64,000 nucleotides of DNA from JACVRW01 sp963765135 (GCA_963765135.1 CAVXUX010000003.1:62001-126000); one strand, 5' to 3'. Positions 1 to 7,812 are shown, counted from the first letter of the stretch. The notes: generated by a model from the letters alone, not told the origin. Translations and numbers: made by a program.

Positions 1-522
1 TTCACCGTCGTCGGCTCCGGACCAAACGGCGCAAACCCCCACCACGAGGCCGGCGACCGCACCATCCAGGACGGCGACATGATCGTGCTCGACTTCGGCG
101 GACTCAAGGACGGCTACGGATCCGACACCTCGCGCACAATCCATGTGGGCGAGCCCACCGACGAGGAACGCGAGATTCACGACATCGTCCGCAGCGCCCA
201 GCAGGCCGGCTACGAGGCCGTCCGCCCGGGCGTCGAGTGCCAGGAGATCGACCGCGCGCCCCGCCGCGTGATCACGGACGCCGGCCACGGCGAGCACTTC
301 ATCCACCGCACAGGACACGGCATCGGCCTCACCACCCACGAACCGCCCTACATGGTCGAAGGAGAGACGCACCTGCTCGAGCCGGGCATGTGCTTCTCGA
401 TCGAACCCGGCATCTACCTGCCCGAACGCTTCGGCGTCCGCATCGAGGACATCGTCACCGTCACCGAGGACGGCGGGCGGCGCCTCAACAACACCACACG
501 GGAGATACAAATCGTGGCCTGA
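1..522 (+). CDS. M24 family metallopeptidase (Xaa-Pro peptidase type), 5' partial
   Basis: C-terminal 173 residues of a pita-bread metallopeptidase cut by the window edge. The frame is open from base 1, so the ATG at 79 is internal. The five dinuclear-metal ligands can be placed: Asp of DFGG, Asp of SDTSRT, His of GHGIGL, Glu of SIEPGIY and Glu of RIEDI, with the motif HHEAGDR just before. Family members are cytoplasmic enzymes that cleave Xaa-Pro peptides; substrate choice (aminopeptidase or dipeptidase) cannot be decided from this fragment. A second M24 enzyme, the true methionine aminopeptidase, lies at 40822-41613 and is distinct. Confidence 0.9.
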   Translation, partial: FTVVGSGPNGANPHHEAGDRTIQDGDMIVLDFGGLKDGYGSDTSRTIHVGEPTDEEREIHDIVRSAQQAGYEAVRPGVECQEIDRAPRRVITDAGHGEHFIHRTGHGIGLTTHEPPYMVEGETHLLEPGMCFSIEPGIYLPERFGVRIEDIVTVTEDGGRRLNNTTREIQIVA

Positions 523-626
523 CCGCGACATCAGGGTGTTCTGCGCGGATCCGCCGCACCGCCACGAGCAATGAAGCTGATCAATGACCAACCAGCCGTC
601 GCGGGCCCGGCCGACGGCGGAAGCCG

Positions 627-1712
627 ATGATCGCGCCGGTCCGTCGCATCGCGCTCCTTGCCGTCACGGGCGTCTCGCTCTACCTCGTCGCCCCCGCCCT
701 GCTCGACACCTTCTCGTCCTGGCAGCGGCTGCGCGACATCTGGCCCGGCGCGGTCGCGCTCATCGTCGCGCTCGAGTTCGCCAGTCTCGCCTGCGTCTGC
801 CTGCTTCAGCGGCTCGCGCTGCAGCGGCCGAGCTGGCTGCCGGTGGTGACGTCGCAGCTCGCCGGCAACGCTGCGGCCAAGATCGTCCCCGGAGGCGGGG
901 CGGTCGGGAGCGCGGTTCAGTACGGGATGCTGCGCAAGGCGGGTCTACCCGGCGCTGCCACCGCCTCCGGCCTGGCCGCGGCGAACCTCCTGACCTTGGG
1001 CACCTTGCTCGCCCTGCCGCTCCTCGCCGTGCCAGCCATCCTCCTCGGCCGGCCGATTCCCAAGGACCTGCTTCAGGGACTCTGGGTCGCGCTCGGGGCG
1101 CTCGCGATCCTCTTCGCCGTTGGCGCCGTGCTGCTCGTAGCCGATAAGCCGCTACGGCGGGTCGGCGCCGCGATCCAGGCCGTCCGCAACTCGGTCCTGC
1201 GTAAGCGCGCTCCAGTCGACGGGCTTCCGGAGCGCCTCGTCCGCGAGCGCGACCTGATCCTCGGCGTCCTCGGGCATAGCCGCTGGGAGGCGCTGGCCGG
1301 ATCGATCGGCCGCTGGCTGCTCGACTACGGCGCACTCCTGGTGGCGGTCCGGGCCGTCGGGTCGGATTCGCGGGCGCTGCTCGTGCTGCTTGCCTTCGTG
1401 GCCGCGCAGGTGCTCGCGCAGATCCCCGTCACGCCGGGCGGGCTGGGGTTCGTCGAAGCGGGTCTGACGGCGATGCTCGTGCTCGCGGGCGTCGGCGCAG
1501 CGGACGCCGCCCTCGCGACCCTCGCGTACCGGCTGGCCTCGTATTGGCTGCCACTGCCCGCAGGAGCGGCCGCTTGGGGCATCCACGCCTGGCGTTACCG
1601 GGAGCGTCCGGCTGCCCAGGGCGGATCGTTTTCAGCCGCTGCCGCCGACCCCTTAGAACACCATGAGCAGGACGCCCACCACGAGCAACGCCGGCGCCAT
1701 CGCGAGAACTAG
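627..1712 (+). CDS. YbhN/UPF0104-like integral membrane protein (lysylphosphatidylglycerol synthase TM-domain family)
   Basis: 361 residues, multi-spanning, with the family signature IPVTPGGLGFVEAGL near residue 270 and an earlier KIVPGGGAVGSAVQ segment. Proteins of this family form the membrane flippase/synthase half of lysyl-PG synthases or stand alone with unknown function; no aminoacyl-transferase domain is present here, so the substrate is unknown. ATG at 627 follows a weak GGCGGAAG ribosome site. The last 30 or so residues after the final membrane helix are His/Gln/Arg-rich and overlap the opposite-strand gene by 60 bases, which raises the possibility that the natural stop is earlier. 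Confidence 0.8.
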   Translation: MIAPVRRIALLAVTGVSLYLVAPALLDTFSSWQRLRDIWPGAVALIVALEFASLACVCLLQRLALQRPSWLPVVTSQLAGNAAAKIVPGGGAVGSAVQYGMLRKAGLPGAATASGLAAANLLTLGTLLALPLLAVPAILLGRPIPKDLLQGLWVALGALAILFAVGAVLLVADKPLRRVGAAIQAVRNSVLRKRAPVDGLPERLVRERDLILGVLGHSRWEALAGSIGRWLLDYGALLVAVRAVGSDSRALLVLLAFVAAQVLAQIPVTPGGLGFVEAGLTAMLVLAGVGAADAALATLAYRLASYWLPLPAGAAAWGIHAWRYRERPAAQGGSFSAAAADPLEHHEQDAHHEQRRRHREN

Positions 1713-2030
1713 AAGCGTCGTGGCGACCACGAAGCCGGCCCGTCTTGCGGAGCGCAGGAGCGGCCCACTGGCAAGGAGCCGGGCGGCTAGGAAACGCGAG
1801 GCCAGCGGAGCTCCCCGCTGCCGCAGCATCGCTGCGCGCACCCGCCGCTCCCAGACGAAGACCATGCGCGCGGCCTCGCGCTTGGCGCGACGGCGGTACC
1901 AGGGCAGTCGCTCCCGGCGGCCACGCCAGTAGGCGAGCGAGTCGAGCCCGTCGCACAGATCCGGAGGAGCCTGGAGGCGCGCAAGGAGCTCGTCGTCGCG
2001 AGAGAGCAAGCTTGTCTCCACGGAGGGCAA
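1653..2030 (-). CDS. Small hypothetical protein with a C-terminal membrane segment
   Basis: 125 residues. The N-terminal half is basic and aromatic (motif LAYWRGRRERLPWYRRRA), the C-terminus is a single hydrophobic stretch of about 25 residues, so it probably sits in the membrane as a tail-anchored protein. TTG at 2030 is the furthest start; GTG at 2021 is an alternative. It converges on and overlaps the tail of the YbhN-like gene. No family recognised; coding is supported by composition and the sensible amphipathic-plus-TM layout, not by a known domain. Confidence 0.5.
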   Translation of the reverse strand: MPSVETSLLSRDDELLARLQAPPDLCDGLDSLAYWRGRRERLPWYRRRAKREAARMVFVWERRVRAAMLRQRGAPLASRFLAARLLASGPLLRSARRAGFVVATTLLVLAMAPALLVVGVLLMVF

Positions 2031-2124
2031 TTCTGGCAGGGCGCCCTCGAGCTAGGTCAGGTGACCCGTAACATCCCCGAAGGTCAGCGCCTGGGTCTCG
2101 TTCTACGCATTGAGGTGCTTCGCA

Positions 2125-2616
2125 ATGGCTGAGAGGAAACCCGCGAGGAAGGGCACGCGGCAGTCCGCTAAGAGCGCCACCGGCAAGGCGTCCAAGGGAT
2201 TCACCCAGGAGGAACGCGCCGCGATGAGGGAGCGCGCCCAAGAGCTGAAGGCGGAGGCGCGCCGCGGCCCGCGCGCGGGCAAGGCGGACGGGGAAAGCGA
2301 GGTGCTCGCGAAGATCGCCGAGATGCCGAAATCGGATCGCGCCATCGCCGAGCGGCTCCATGCCCTCATCAAAGCCAGCGCGCCAGCCCTCTCGCCGAGA
2401 ACCTGGTACGGGATGCCCGCGTACGCCAAGGACGGCAAGGTCGTCTGCTTCTTCCAAAGCGCGCAGAAGTTCAAGTCGAGGTACGCGACCTTCGGCTTCA
2501 GCGACACGGCGAACCTCGACAAAGGCGCCATGTGGCCGACCTCCTTCGCGCTGAAGGAGTTGACCGCCGCCGAAGAGAAAAAGATCGCCGCGCTCGTGAA
2601 GAAAGCGGTGAGCTGA
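2125..2616 (+). CDS. DUF1801 (YdhG/iron-chaperone-like fold) protein
   Basis: 163 residues. A Lys/Arg/Ala-rich, probably disordered N-terminal 60 residues leads into a DUF1801-like domain with the signature WYGMPAYAKDGKVVCFF and, further on, KFKSRYATFGF. The family has a frataxin-like fold; some members have been proposed to handle iron, but function here is unknown. ATG at 2125 is chosen over the in-frame TTG at 2110 because TGAGG at 2111-2115 is at normal ribosome-binding distance from it. Confidence 0.75.
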   Translation: MAERKPARKGTRQSAKSATGKASKGFTQEERAAMRERAQELKAEARRGPRAGKADGESEVLAKIAEMPKSDRAIAERLHALIKASAPALSPRTWYGMPAYAKDGKVVCFFQSAQKFKSRYATFGFSDTANLDKGAMWPTSFALKELTAAEEKKIAALVKKAVS

Positions 2617-2747
2617 GGGACTGAGCTGCGCGTCCGCTTTCCATGCAAAGCGGGCACAGGGGTGATGCCGCCGCATCCCTCGCCCCGGCCGCAAGGGTGG
2701 AGTACCGGGGCGTGCGCTGATTGGCATTCGGGGAGGCGAAACCAGAC

Positions 2748-2954
2748 ATGCAAGAGATCGAGATTCGCGGCGACACGATCCGGCTCGGCCAGCTGCTCAA
2801 GCTGTCCGGGATCGCCGGTTCGGGGGCCGAGGCGAAGGCCTTGCTGCTCGAGCACGGCGTGACCGTCAACGGCGAGCCGGAGGCGCGTCGCGGCCGGCAG
2901 CTCCACCGCGGCGACGTGGTCGCCGTGGGGGACGAGACCGTGCGCGTCGCCTGA
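2748..2954 (+). CDS. S4-domain RNA-binding protein (YbcJ/YaaA-like)
   Basis: 68 residues forming little more than one S4 RNA-binding domain: IRLGQLLKLSGIAGSG, then EAKALLLEHGVTVNG and a basic GRQLHRGDVV turn. Small stand-alone S4 proteins are thought to bind structured RNA, often rRNA, but the target is unknown. The ATG at 2748 is preferred over an in-frame TTG at 2721 because GGGGAGG at 2730-2736 lies about eleven bases upstream. Confidence 0.8.
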   Translation: MQEIEIRGDTIRLGQLLKLSGIAGSGAEAKALLLEHGVTVNGEPEARRGRQLHRGDVVAVGDETVRVA

Positions 2955-3190
2955 TTCGCGCGCGGCAGGACTACCCTTCGGGTATCCAGCCTTCGCAAAC
3001 CAGGCCCCGCCGGAGCGCCGCCCAGCTCGCGCGCGCCGTTGGCAACGGGCGCAGCGTCGGGGCCGCCCTGCGCCATCTCGACACCCACGGCTCAGAGCCC
3101 GGTTCGATCGTCCTCGCCGAAGCGCTCGCCCACTTCCTCGTCGATCGCTGCGAGTCCCACCACGCCGGCTGGCGGGCCGTCCGCCGGGTC

Positions 3191-3502
3191 GTGGTCGACT
3201 CGGCCGCCGACGCGCCCTGGGAGAAATGCGCTCGCCGCGCCGTTCCCCAGGTTGCCGAGGACCTGCTCAGCCTCTCCGCCGAGCGCGGTCGCACCCCGCT
3301 CGCGCGCGCCCAGCACGTCGCCGCCCAGCGGCGCGCCGAGCAGATCGCTCGCCACCTCGACCGGGCGGCCATCTTCGCCGGGCTCGGCATCGCTCCGCGC
3401 GCGGTCAGCGACGAGCGCTGGGAGGCCGCGCTGGGCAGCGCGGTCGGCTCGCGCTCGCGCGAGCAGGTCGCCCGCGCCGTCGAGCTCTCGCTGAGCGACT
3501 GA
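3191..3502 (+). CDS. Hypothetical protein, true start unclear
   Basis: From GTG 3191 the frame encodes 103 Ala/Arg-rich, largely helical residues. Reading the same frame upstream stays open with strong G/C third positions back to about 3005, giving a further 60 plausible residues (for example AALRHLDTHGSEPGSIVLAEA and FLVDRCESHHAGW), yet no ATG, GTG or TTG occurs there in frame. The gene is therefore probably longer than the nearest start allows and may have lost its start to an indel near 2990-3010, or uses a rare start codon. No family recognised. Confidence 0.5.
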   Translation: MVDSAADAPWEKCARRAVPQVAEDLLSLSAERGRTPLARAQHVAAQRRAEQIARHLDRAAIFAGLGIAPRAVSDERWEAALGSAVGSRSREQVARAVELSLSD

Positions 3503-3508
3503 CGCGGG

Positions 3509-3922
3509 TCAGCCGGCCTGCCGCGGCTGCCACCCGGCAGTCGCAAGGCGCCCGTCGCGGAACGTGTAGGTCCAGCTGATCTGGGTCTCGGAGAACCCGC
3601 CGGCTGGGCGGGCGACCCGGATCGATCCGTGCACCATCACGTCGTCGCCGCTCTCGTGGAAGCTCGTCGGGTTGAGCTTCATGTCCGCGCCCGAGGCGAT
3701 CGCCTCGTCGTAGTACCGGCGGACCTCGTTGTGTCCCCGCAGCACGCGGTCGGACGCGATGTACGGGCGGAACTCGCAGTCCTCGCGCGCGTCTCTCAGG
3801 AGCACGTCGAGCCCGGCCTCGAATCCCTCGTCGACGGAGGCGCGGAAGGCCTCCTTGATCGTCCGCATGTTGGGGGACTCGGCGTGACCGTTGTGCGACG
3901 CGGGGGCGACGAGCGAATCCAT
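3509..3922 (-). CDS. SnoaL-like / NTF2-fold protein
   Basis: 137 residues. Layout matches a SnoaL-like alpha+beta cone: N-terminal helices (TIKEAFRASVDEGFEAG), strand with DCEFRPYIAS, the RGHNEVRRYYDEA turn and a C-terminal curved sheet ending FRDGRLATAGWQPRQ. Family members range from polyketide cyclases to ketosteroid isomerases and uncharacterised proteins, so activity is unknown. ATG at 3922 lies only six bases after a good -10 box, so the mRNA is likely leaderless (see 3929-3958). It is tail-to-tail with the 3191-3502 gene. Confidence 0.8.
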   Translation of the reverse strand: MDSLVAPASHNGHAESPNMRTIKEAFRASVDEGFEAGLDVLLRDAREDCEFRPYIASDRVLRGHNEVRRYYDEAIASGADMKLNPTSFHESGDDVMVHGSIRVARPAGGFSETQISWTYTFRDGRLATAGWQPRQAG

Positions 3923-3928
3923 GCGCCT

Positions 3929-3958
3929 AGTCTAGGTTCGCCTCGCAGCCGTGCCAAC
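3929..3958 (-). promoter_or_regulatory. Promoter of the SnoaL-like gene, leaderless configuration
   Basis: On the minus strand TTGGCA (3958-3953) is followed after 18 bases by TAGACT (3934-3929), and the ATG begins six bases later at 3922. The -35 box matches five of six consensus bases and the -10 fits the TANNNT pattern of actinobacterial leaderless genes. No Shine-Dalgarno sequence fits between the predicted transcription start and the start codon. Confidence 0.55.
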
Positions 3959-3969
3959 CCCTCCGGGTC

Positions 3970-4365
3970 TCATATATCGCCGGCGTGCTCGCGGGCCTCC
4001 TCGAGGTTCTCGCAGAGGCGATAGAACGCGACCCGGTCGTCTCGGAAGCGCAGCAGGAACACCACCCGCATGCTGATCTCGACGCCGCTCCCGCGCCCCC
4101 TTCCGCGCTGCACCGCCGGAGCCATCACGGCGTCGCCCTCCTCGATCAGCTCGAGCACCTCGACGCGGAGCTCCTCCCACGGCTCGACCCAGTGCCCGAG
4201 CATCCGCGCGAAGCCCTCGTGGCCCTCGTAGACACCCGAGTTGGCCAGGCTGTCGGGCACCACCGCGACGACGTCGTCGTGCAGCAGCTCGCCGACCGCG
4301 TCGAACTCGCCACGGTTGAACGCCTCGAAGCCTCGACTGGCGATATCGGCGCGCTCACTCGGCAC
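3970..4365 (-). CDS. SnoaL-like / NTF2-fold protein
   Basis: 131 residues from GTG 4365. SnoaL pattern: ADIASRGFEAFNRGEFDAVGELLHDD, then VYEGHEGFARMLGHWVEPWEE, and a C-terminal sheet MRVVFLLRFRDDRVAFYRL. A longer frame reaches 4434, but that would run through the -10 box of the rpmG operon (4389-4394) and its extra residues are Arg-rich filler, so the shorter start is preferred. Second SnoaL-type gene in a row on this strand; the two are not obviously close duplicates. Substrate unknown. Confidence 0.75.
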   Translation of the reverse strand: MPSERADIASRGFEAFNRGEFDAVGELLHDDVVAVVPDSLANSGVYEGHEGFARMLGHWVEPWEELRVEVLELIEEGDAVMAPAVQRGRGRGSGVEISMRVVFLLRFRDDRVAFYRLCENLEEAREHAGDI

Positions 4366-4388
4366 TCCGTGAAGTATCGCGCGGCCGC

Positions 4389-4394
4389 TAGACT
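4389..4394 (+). promoter_or_regulatory. Putative -10 element of the rpmG-secE-nusG-rplKA operon
   Basis: TAGACT preceded by CCGC; same hexamer as the -10 box of the SnoaL gene at 3929. No convincing -35 box at 16-18 bases upstream. It would give a leader of about 60 bases before rpmG. First position in the operon where a promoter can be proposed, since the upstream gene is divergent. Confidence 0.35.
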
Positions 4395-4460
4395 GGCCTC
4401 GACCTCGTCGGCGGGCGGGGTCGTTCCTGTGCACGCCCGCCTTTACCTTCCGAAGGAGCC

Positions 4461-4625
4461 ATGGCTCGCGGAGACGTTCGAATCGCCGTCACCCTCGCGT
4501 GCGAGGAGTGCAAGCGGCGTAACTACCAAACCGAGAAGTCGAAGCGGAACCATCCGGACCGGATCGAGTTCCGCAAGTACTGCCGCTGGTGTGGCCGGCA
4601 TACGCCGCACAAGGAGACCCGCTGA
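4461..4625 (+). CDS. rpmG: 50S ribosomal protein L33
   Basis: 54 residues, zinc-binding form: ACEECKRRNYQTEKSKRN near the N-terminus and YCRWCGRHTPHKETR at the end supply two CxxC pairs (Cys14/17, Cys41/44). L33 sits near the E site of the large subunit. AAGGAG at 4453-4458 is placed correctly for the ATG at 4461. First gene of the secE-nusG operon, the usual position in actinobacteria; the secE start follows 20 bases after its stop. Confidence 0.95.
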   Translation: MARGDVRIAVTLACEECKRRNYQTEKSKRNHPDRIEFRKYCRWCGRHTPHKETR

Positions 4626-4645
4626 GCGCGGGCTCCGTCGCGGGC

Positions 4646-5203
4646 ATGGCACGTAACCGCCAGCGGGCCAAGCAGCGCCAGGCCGAGCGCCGCGCACAGC
4701 GGCTGGCCGACGAGGGCGTCGACGCTCAGCAGATCGACGACCCCACCGCCGTCGACCCCTCCCCGGCCGTTCCGCCCGACCTGGCCGCCGGCGCGCCGCC
4801 CCAGGACGAGGGCTTCTCCGAGCGGCTCGTCGCCCACGACCCGGTGCTCGGCGACCGGCCGACCTACGAGGGCGCGCCGGAGACCGAGGAAGAGGCCTAC
4901 GAGGCGATCGAGGACTGGGAGATCGACGATCCCGAGGAGGCGATCGCCACCGGCGGCGCCGGCGAAGCGGGGTACGAGGTGCGCGGCCGGCGCGGGCGCG
5001 AAGCGGGCGAGACCCACAAGCATCGCCCGCGTGTCGTACAGTTCCTCGTCGCTGTCTGGGCCGAGCTCCAGCGAGTGCAGTGGCCGAACCGCCAGGCCGT
5101 CGTCACGCTCACCGGTGTAGTGCTCGGCTTCGTCCTGGTTGCCGGCGGTTACCTCGGTCTTCTGGACGCAATCTTCTCCGAACTGATCAAGTCGATTCTC
5201 TGA
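4646..5203 (+). CDS. secE: Preprotein translocase subunit SecE with long acidic N-terminal extension
   Basis: 185 residues. The SecE core is confined to the last 65 residues: amphipathic VVQFLVAVWAELQRVQWPNR followed by one membrane helix (VVTLTGVVLGFVLVAGGYLG) and IFSELIKSIL. The preceding 115 residues are Ala/Glu/Asp-rich, begin with a basic KQRQAERRAQR coiled segment, and are probably disordered. SecE clamps SecY together in the translocon; SecY is encoded at 38882. ATG 4646 is chosen because residues read further upstream overlap rpmG and have no family match. Confidence 0.92.
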   Translation: MARNRQRAKQRQAERRAQRLADEGVDAQQIDDPTAVDPSPAVPPDLAAGAPPQDEGFSERLVAHDPVLGDRPTYEGAPETEEEAYEAIEDWEIDDPEEAIATGGAGEAGYEVRGRRGREAGETHKHRPRVVQFLVAVWAELQRVQWPNRQAVVTLTGVVLGFVLVAGGYLGLLDAIFSELIKSIL

Positions 5204-5207
5204 GCAA

Positions 5208-5729
5208 ATGTTCCGCTGGTACGCCGTCAACACCTACTCCGGTCACGAGAACAAGGTCAAGCAGAACCTTGAGCACCGCCGCATCTCGCTTGGGCAGGAG
5301 AACAGCATCCGTCAGATCGTGATCCCCACCGAGCAGGTGCAGGAGGTCAAGGACGGGCAGAAGCAGACCAAGGAGCAGCGCACCATGCCCGGGTACCTGC
5401 TCGTGAACATGAACCTCACCGACGACTCCTGGCAGCTCGTCAAGAACACGCCGGGCGTGACCGGCTTCGTCGGCGCCTCGAACAACCCGGTGCCGCTCAA
5501 CCAGGGCGAGGTCGACCGCCTGCTCCACCGCGAGACCGCCGAGCGCCCGCGCACGCGCGCGCAGTTCTCGATCGGCGAGTCCGTCAAGGTCGTGTCCGGT
5601 CCGCTGTCCGACTTCTCGGGCGAGATCTCCGAGATCAACGAGGACGCGGCTAAGCTCAAGGTCCTCGTGTCGATCTTCGGGCGGGAGACCCCCGTCGAGG
5701 TCGGCTTCGACCAGGTGAAGAAGATTTGA
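5208..5729 (+). CDS. nusG: Transcription termination/antitermination factor NusG
   Basis: 173 residues. NGN domain opens with MFRWYAVNTYSGHE and contains RTMPGYLLVNM and NTPGVTGFVG; the C-terminal KOW domain begins at GESVKVVSGPLSDFSGEI. No extra domain between NGN and KOW, so it is the compact form. NusG binds the RNA polymerase clamp and couples it to Rho or to ribosomal S10 (rpsJ at 28705). Starts four bases after secE stops, implying translational coupling. Confidence 0.97.
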   Translation: MFRWYAVNTYSGHENKVKQNLEHRRISLGQENSIRQIVIPTEQVQEVKDGQKQTKEQRTMPGYLLVNMNLTDDSWQLVKNTPGVTGFVGASNNPVPLNQGEVDRLLHRETAERPRTRAQFSIGESVKVVSGPLSDFSGEISEINEDAAKLKVLVSIFGRETPVEVGFDQVKKI

Positions 5730-6166
5730 TCTTGCAGCCATGGCTCCGCAAGGTCCTAACACTCATCAAGCTCCAGGTGCCCGCGGGCGCCGCCAACCCG
5801 GCTCCGCCGGTCGGCCCCGCCCTGGGTCAGCACGGCGTGAACATCATGGAGTTCTGCAAGTCGTTCAACGCGCAGACCCAGCAGGACGCCGGCACGATCA
5901 TCCCCGTCGAGATCACGGTCTTCGAGGACCGCTCCTTCACCTTCATCACGAAGACGCCGCCGGCCGCGGTGCTGATCAAGCAGGCGATCGGGATCGACAA
6001 GGGCTCGGGCGAGCCCAACCGCAACAAGGTCGGCACGATCACGCGTGCGCAGGTGCGCCAGATCGCCGAGCAGAAGATGCCCGACCTGAACGCGCACGAC
6101 GTGGATCAGGCGAGCAAGATCATCGAGGGCACCGCGCGCTCGATGGGCGTGGACGTGAGCGGCTGA
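5726..6166 (+). CDS. rplK: 50S ribosomal protein L11, probable single-base insertion at the 5' end
   Basis: L11 is clear from KLQVPAGAANPAPPVGPALG onward, with the thiostrepton-loop region and the C-terminal rRNA-binding domain intact; it forms the GTPase-associated centre with L10 and L7/L12. As written the frame can only begin at TTG 5726 (or TTG 5732), giving MILQPWLRKVLTLIKLQ. The ATG at 5740 is in another frame, but deleting one A of the AA pair at 5750-5751 yields MAPQVLTLIKLQVPAG, exactly the spacing of a normal L11 N-terminus and a 141-residue protein. I infer a one-base insertion; a genuine TTG start overlapping nusG is the alternative. Confidence 0.93.
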   Translation: MILQPWLRKVLTLIKLQVPAGAANPAPPVGPALGQHGVNIMEFCKSFNAQTQQDAGTIIPVEITVFEDRSFTFITKTPPAAVLIKQAIGIDKGSGEPNRNKVGTITRAQVRQIAEQKMPDLNAHDVDQASKIIEGTARSMGVDVSG

Positions 6167-6888
6167 TGCCCAAGCACGGCAAGCGCTATCGCGCGAACCT
6201 CGAGAAGGTCGACCGCGAGCACGCCTACGAGCCCGCCGAGGCCGTGGAGATCATCAAGGACTTCGAGGCGGCCAAGTTCGACGAGACGGTCGAGGTCCAC
6301 ATCCGCACCGGGCTCAACGTCCGCCACGCCGAGCAGCAGCTGCGCGGCACGATCTCCCTGCCGCACGGGCTGGGCAAGGAGATGACCGTCGCGGTCTTCG
6401 CCAAGGGCGACAAGGCGCGCGAGGCCGAGGAGGCCGGCGCCGACCACGTGGGCGCCGACGACCTGGCCGAGAAGGTCGAGGGCGGCTTCACCGACTTCGA
6501 CGTGGCGATCGCGACGCCGGACATGATGCCGGTGGTCGGCAAGCTCGGTCGCATCCTCGGGCCGCAGGGCAAGATGCCCAACCCGAAGGTGGGCACGGTC
6601 ACGATGGACGTGGCCAAGGCCGTGTCGGAGTCGAAGGCCGGCAAGATCGAGTACCGCACCGACCGCCACGCGATCGTGCATCTGCCGATCGGCAAGCTCA
6701 GCTTCGACGGCCAGGTGCTGCTCGAGAACTACGCGGCGCTGATCGACGAGATCGTGCGGGCCAAGCCGGCCGCGGCCAAGGGCCGCTACCTGCACTCGGT
6801 CACGCTCACGACCACGACCAACCCGGGCGTGAAGATCGACCCCGCGCGCACGCGCGACATCGTCGGGGAGCCTGCCTCGGTAGCCTGA
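6166..6888 (+). CDS. rplA: 50S ribosomal protein L1
   Basis: 240 residues, full length. Conserved GRILGPQGKMPNPKVGTVT loop and a C-terminal FDGQVLLENYAALIDEIVRAKP segment are present. L1 forms the mobile L1 stalk near the E site and in many bacteria represses its own operon by binding the mRNA. Its ATG shares a base with the rplK stop (TGATG at 6164-6168). Last gene before the structured rplJ leader. Confidence 0.97.
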   Translation: MPKHGKRYRANLEKVDREHAYEPAEAVEIIKDFEAAKFDETVEVHIRTGLNVRHAEQQLRGTISLPHGLGKEMTVAVFAKGDKAREAEEAGADHVGADDLAEKVEGGFTDFDVAIATPDMMPVVGKLGRILGPQGKMPNPKVGTVTMDVAKAVSESKAGKIEYRTDRHAIVHLPIGKLSFDGQVLLENYAALIDEIVRAKPAAAKGRYLHSVTLTTTTNPGVKIDPARTRDIVGEPASVA

Positions 6889-7078
6889 TCGGAAAGCGTT
6901 TCTGCCCGAGACCCCCGGCGCGCACGTAAGTCCGGGGCAGGTGGAGCTCGCGTCGCGGACCATCCGGTCCTTTCGCCTGAGCCCGCCTGCGTGCGGGCTC
7001 AATTGCGTATAAGTGAGACCTGATGTCGAACAAGCAAGTCAGAACGCGGGGCTGGAAGCCCCGCGGAGGTAGACCCTC
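6889..7078 (+). promoter_or_regulatory. Structured rplJ leader (candidate L10 autoregulatory leader)
   Basis: 190 bases between rplA and rplJ. Two strong hairpins are visible: GAGCCCGC/GCGGGCTC at 6979-7000 with a six-base loop, and a nine-pair stem at 7045-7065 whose 3' arm runs into the GGAGG ribosome site at 7065-7069. In many bacteria L10(L12)4 binds a leader of this kind to repress rplJL; the placement and the overlap of the second stem with the Shine-Dalgarno fit that, but I did not match the full L10-leader consensus. The first hairpin is not followed by a T run. Confidence 0.5.
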
Positions 7079-7810
7079 ATGAACAGAGAACAGAAAGCGG
7101 TGGCCGTCGAAGAGGTGGCCACCCAGATCCAGGAGTCGGAGGCGGTTTTCGCCGTCGACTACCGCGGGATCTCGGTGCCCCAGGCGGCCGAGCTGCGCGT
7201 GAAGCTGAGCGAGGCCGGTGCGCGCTTCAGGGTGGTCAAGAACACCTTGACCCAGCTGTCCGCGGACAAGGCGGGGGCGGAGTCGCTCAAGGAGCTGCTC
7301 GAGGGCCCGACCGCGTTCACGTTCGTGGCGGCCGACGGCGGCGACGTCGCCCTCGCCGCCAAGGCGCTCGCCCAGTTTCGGCGCGAGACCGAGCTGCTCG
7401 ACTTCAAGGGCGGCGTGATGGGCGGCGAGGCGATCACCGCCGAGCAGATCACGGCGCTGTCCCGGCTGCCCGCACGCGACGTGCTGCACCAGCAGCTGGT
7501 GGCGATGGTCGCCTCGCCGATTACCGGGCTGGTCCGCGGCCTGAACGCACTGATCGCCGGACTGGCGATCCAGCTGCAGCAGATCGCGGAGCAGGGCCTG
7601 GTGGGCGGCGGCGAAGCGCCCGCGGAGGCGGCGGCGCCGGCCGAAGAGGCTGCGCCGGAAGCGGAGGCCGCTCCGGCTGAGGAGGCGGAGGCCGCTCCCG
7701 AGGCCGAGGCCGAGGCGCCCACCGAAGATGCCGCGGCTGACGAAGCCGCAACAGACCAAGAAACTGACGCGCCCTCCGAGGGTGACGAAGACGAACAGAA
7801 GGAGGGCTAG
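7079..7810 (+). CDS. rplJ: 50S ribosomal protein L10 with acidic C-terminal extension
   Basis: 243 residues against roughly 165-180 for typical L10. Residues 1-177 are the L10 core (VDYRGISVPQAAELR; FRVVKNTL), including the C-terminal helix that carries L7/L12 dimers. The remaining 65 residues are almost only Ala, Glu, Pro and Asp and end EGDEDEQKEG, probably a disordered acidic tail on the stalk. GGAGG at 7065-7069 serves the ATG. Two bases separate it from rplL. Confidence 0.96.
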   Translation: MNREQKAVAVEEVATQIQESEAVFAVDYRGISVPQAAELRVKLSEAGARFRVVKNTLTQLSADKAGAESLKELLEGPTAFTFVAADGGDVALAAKALAQFRRETELLDFKGGVMGGEAITAEQITALSRLPARDVLHQQLVAMVASPITGLVRGLNALIAGLAIQLQQIAEQGLVGGGEAPAEAAAPAEEAAPEAEAAPAEEAEAAPEAEAEAPTEDAAADEAATDQETDAPSEGDEDEQKEG

Positions 7811-7812
7811 CG

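Noticed and set aside
4366..4434. Longer start for the second SnoaL-like gene
   Set aside because: Would cross the rpmG -10 box and adds only Arg-rich sequence.
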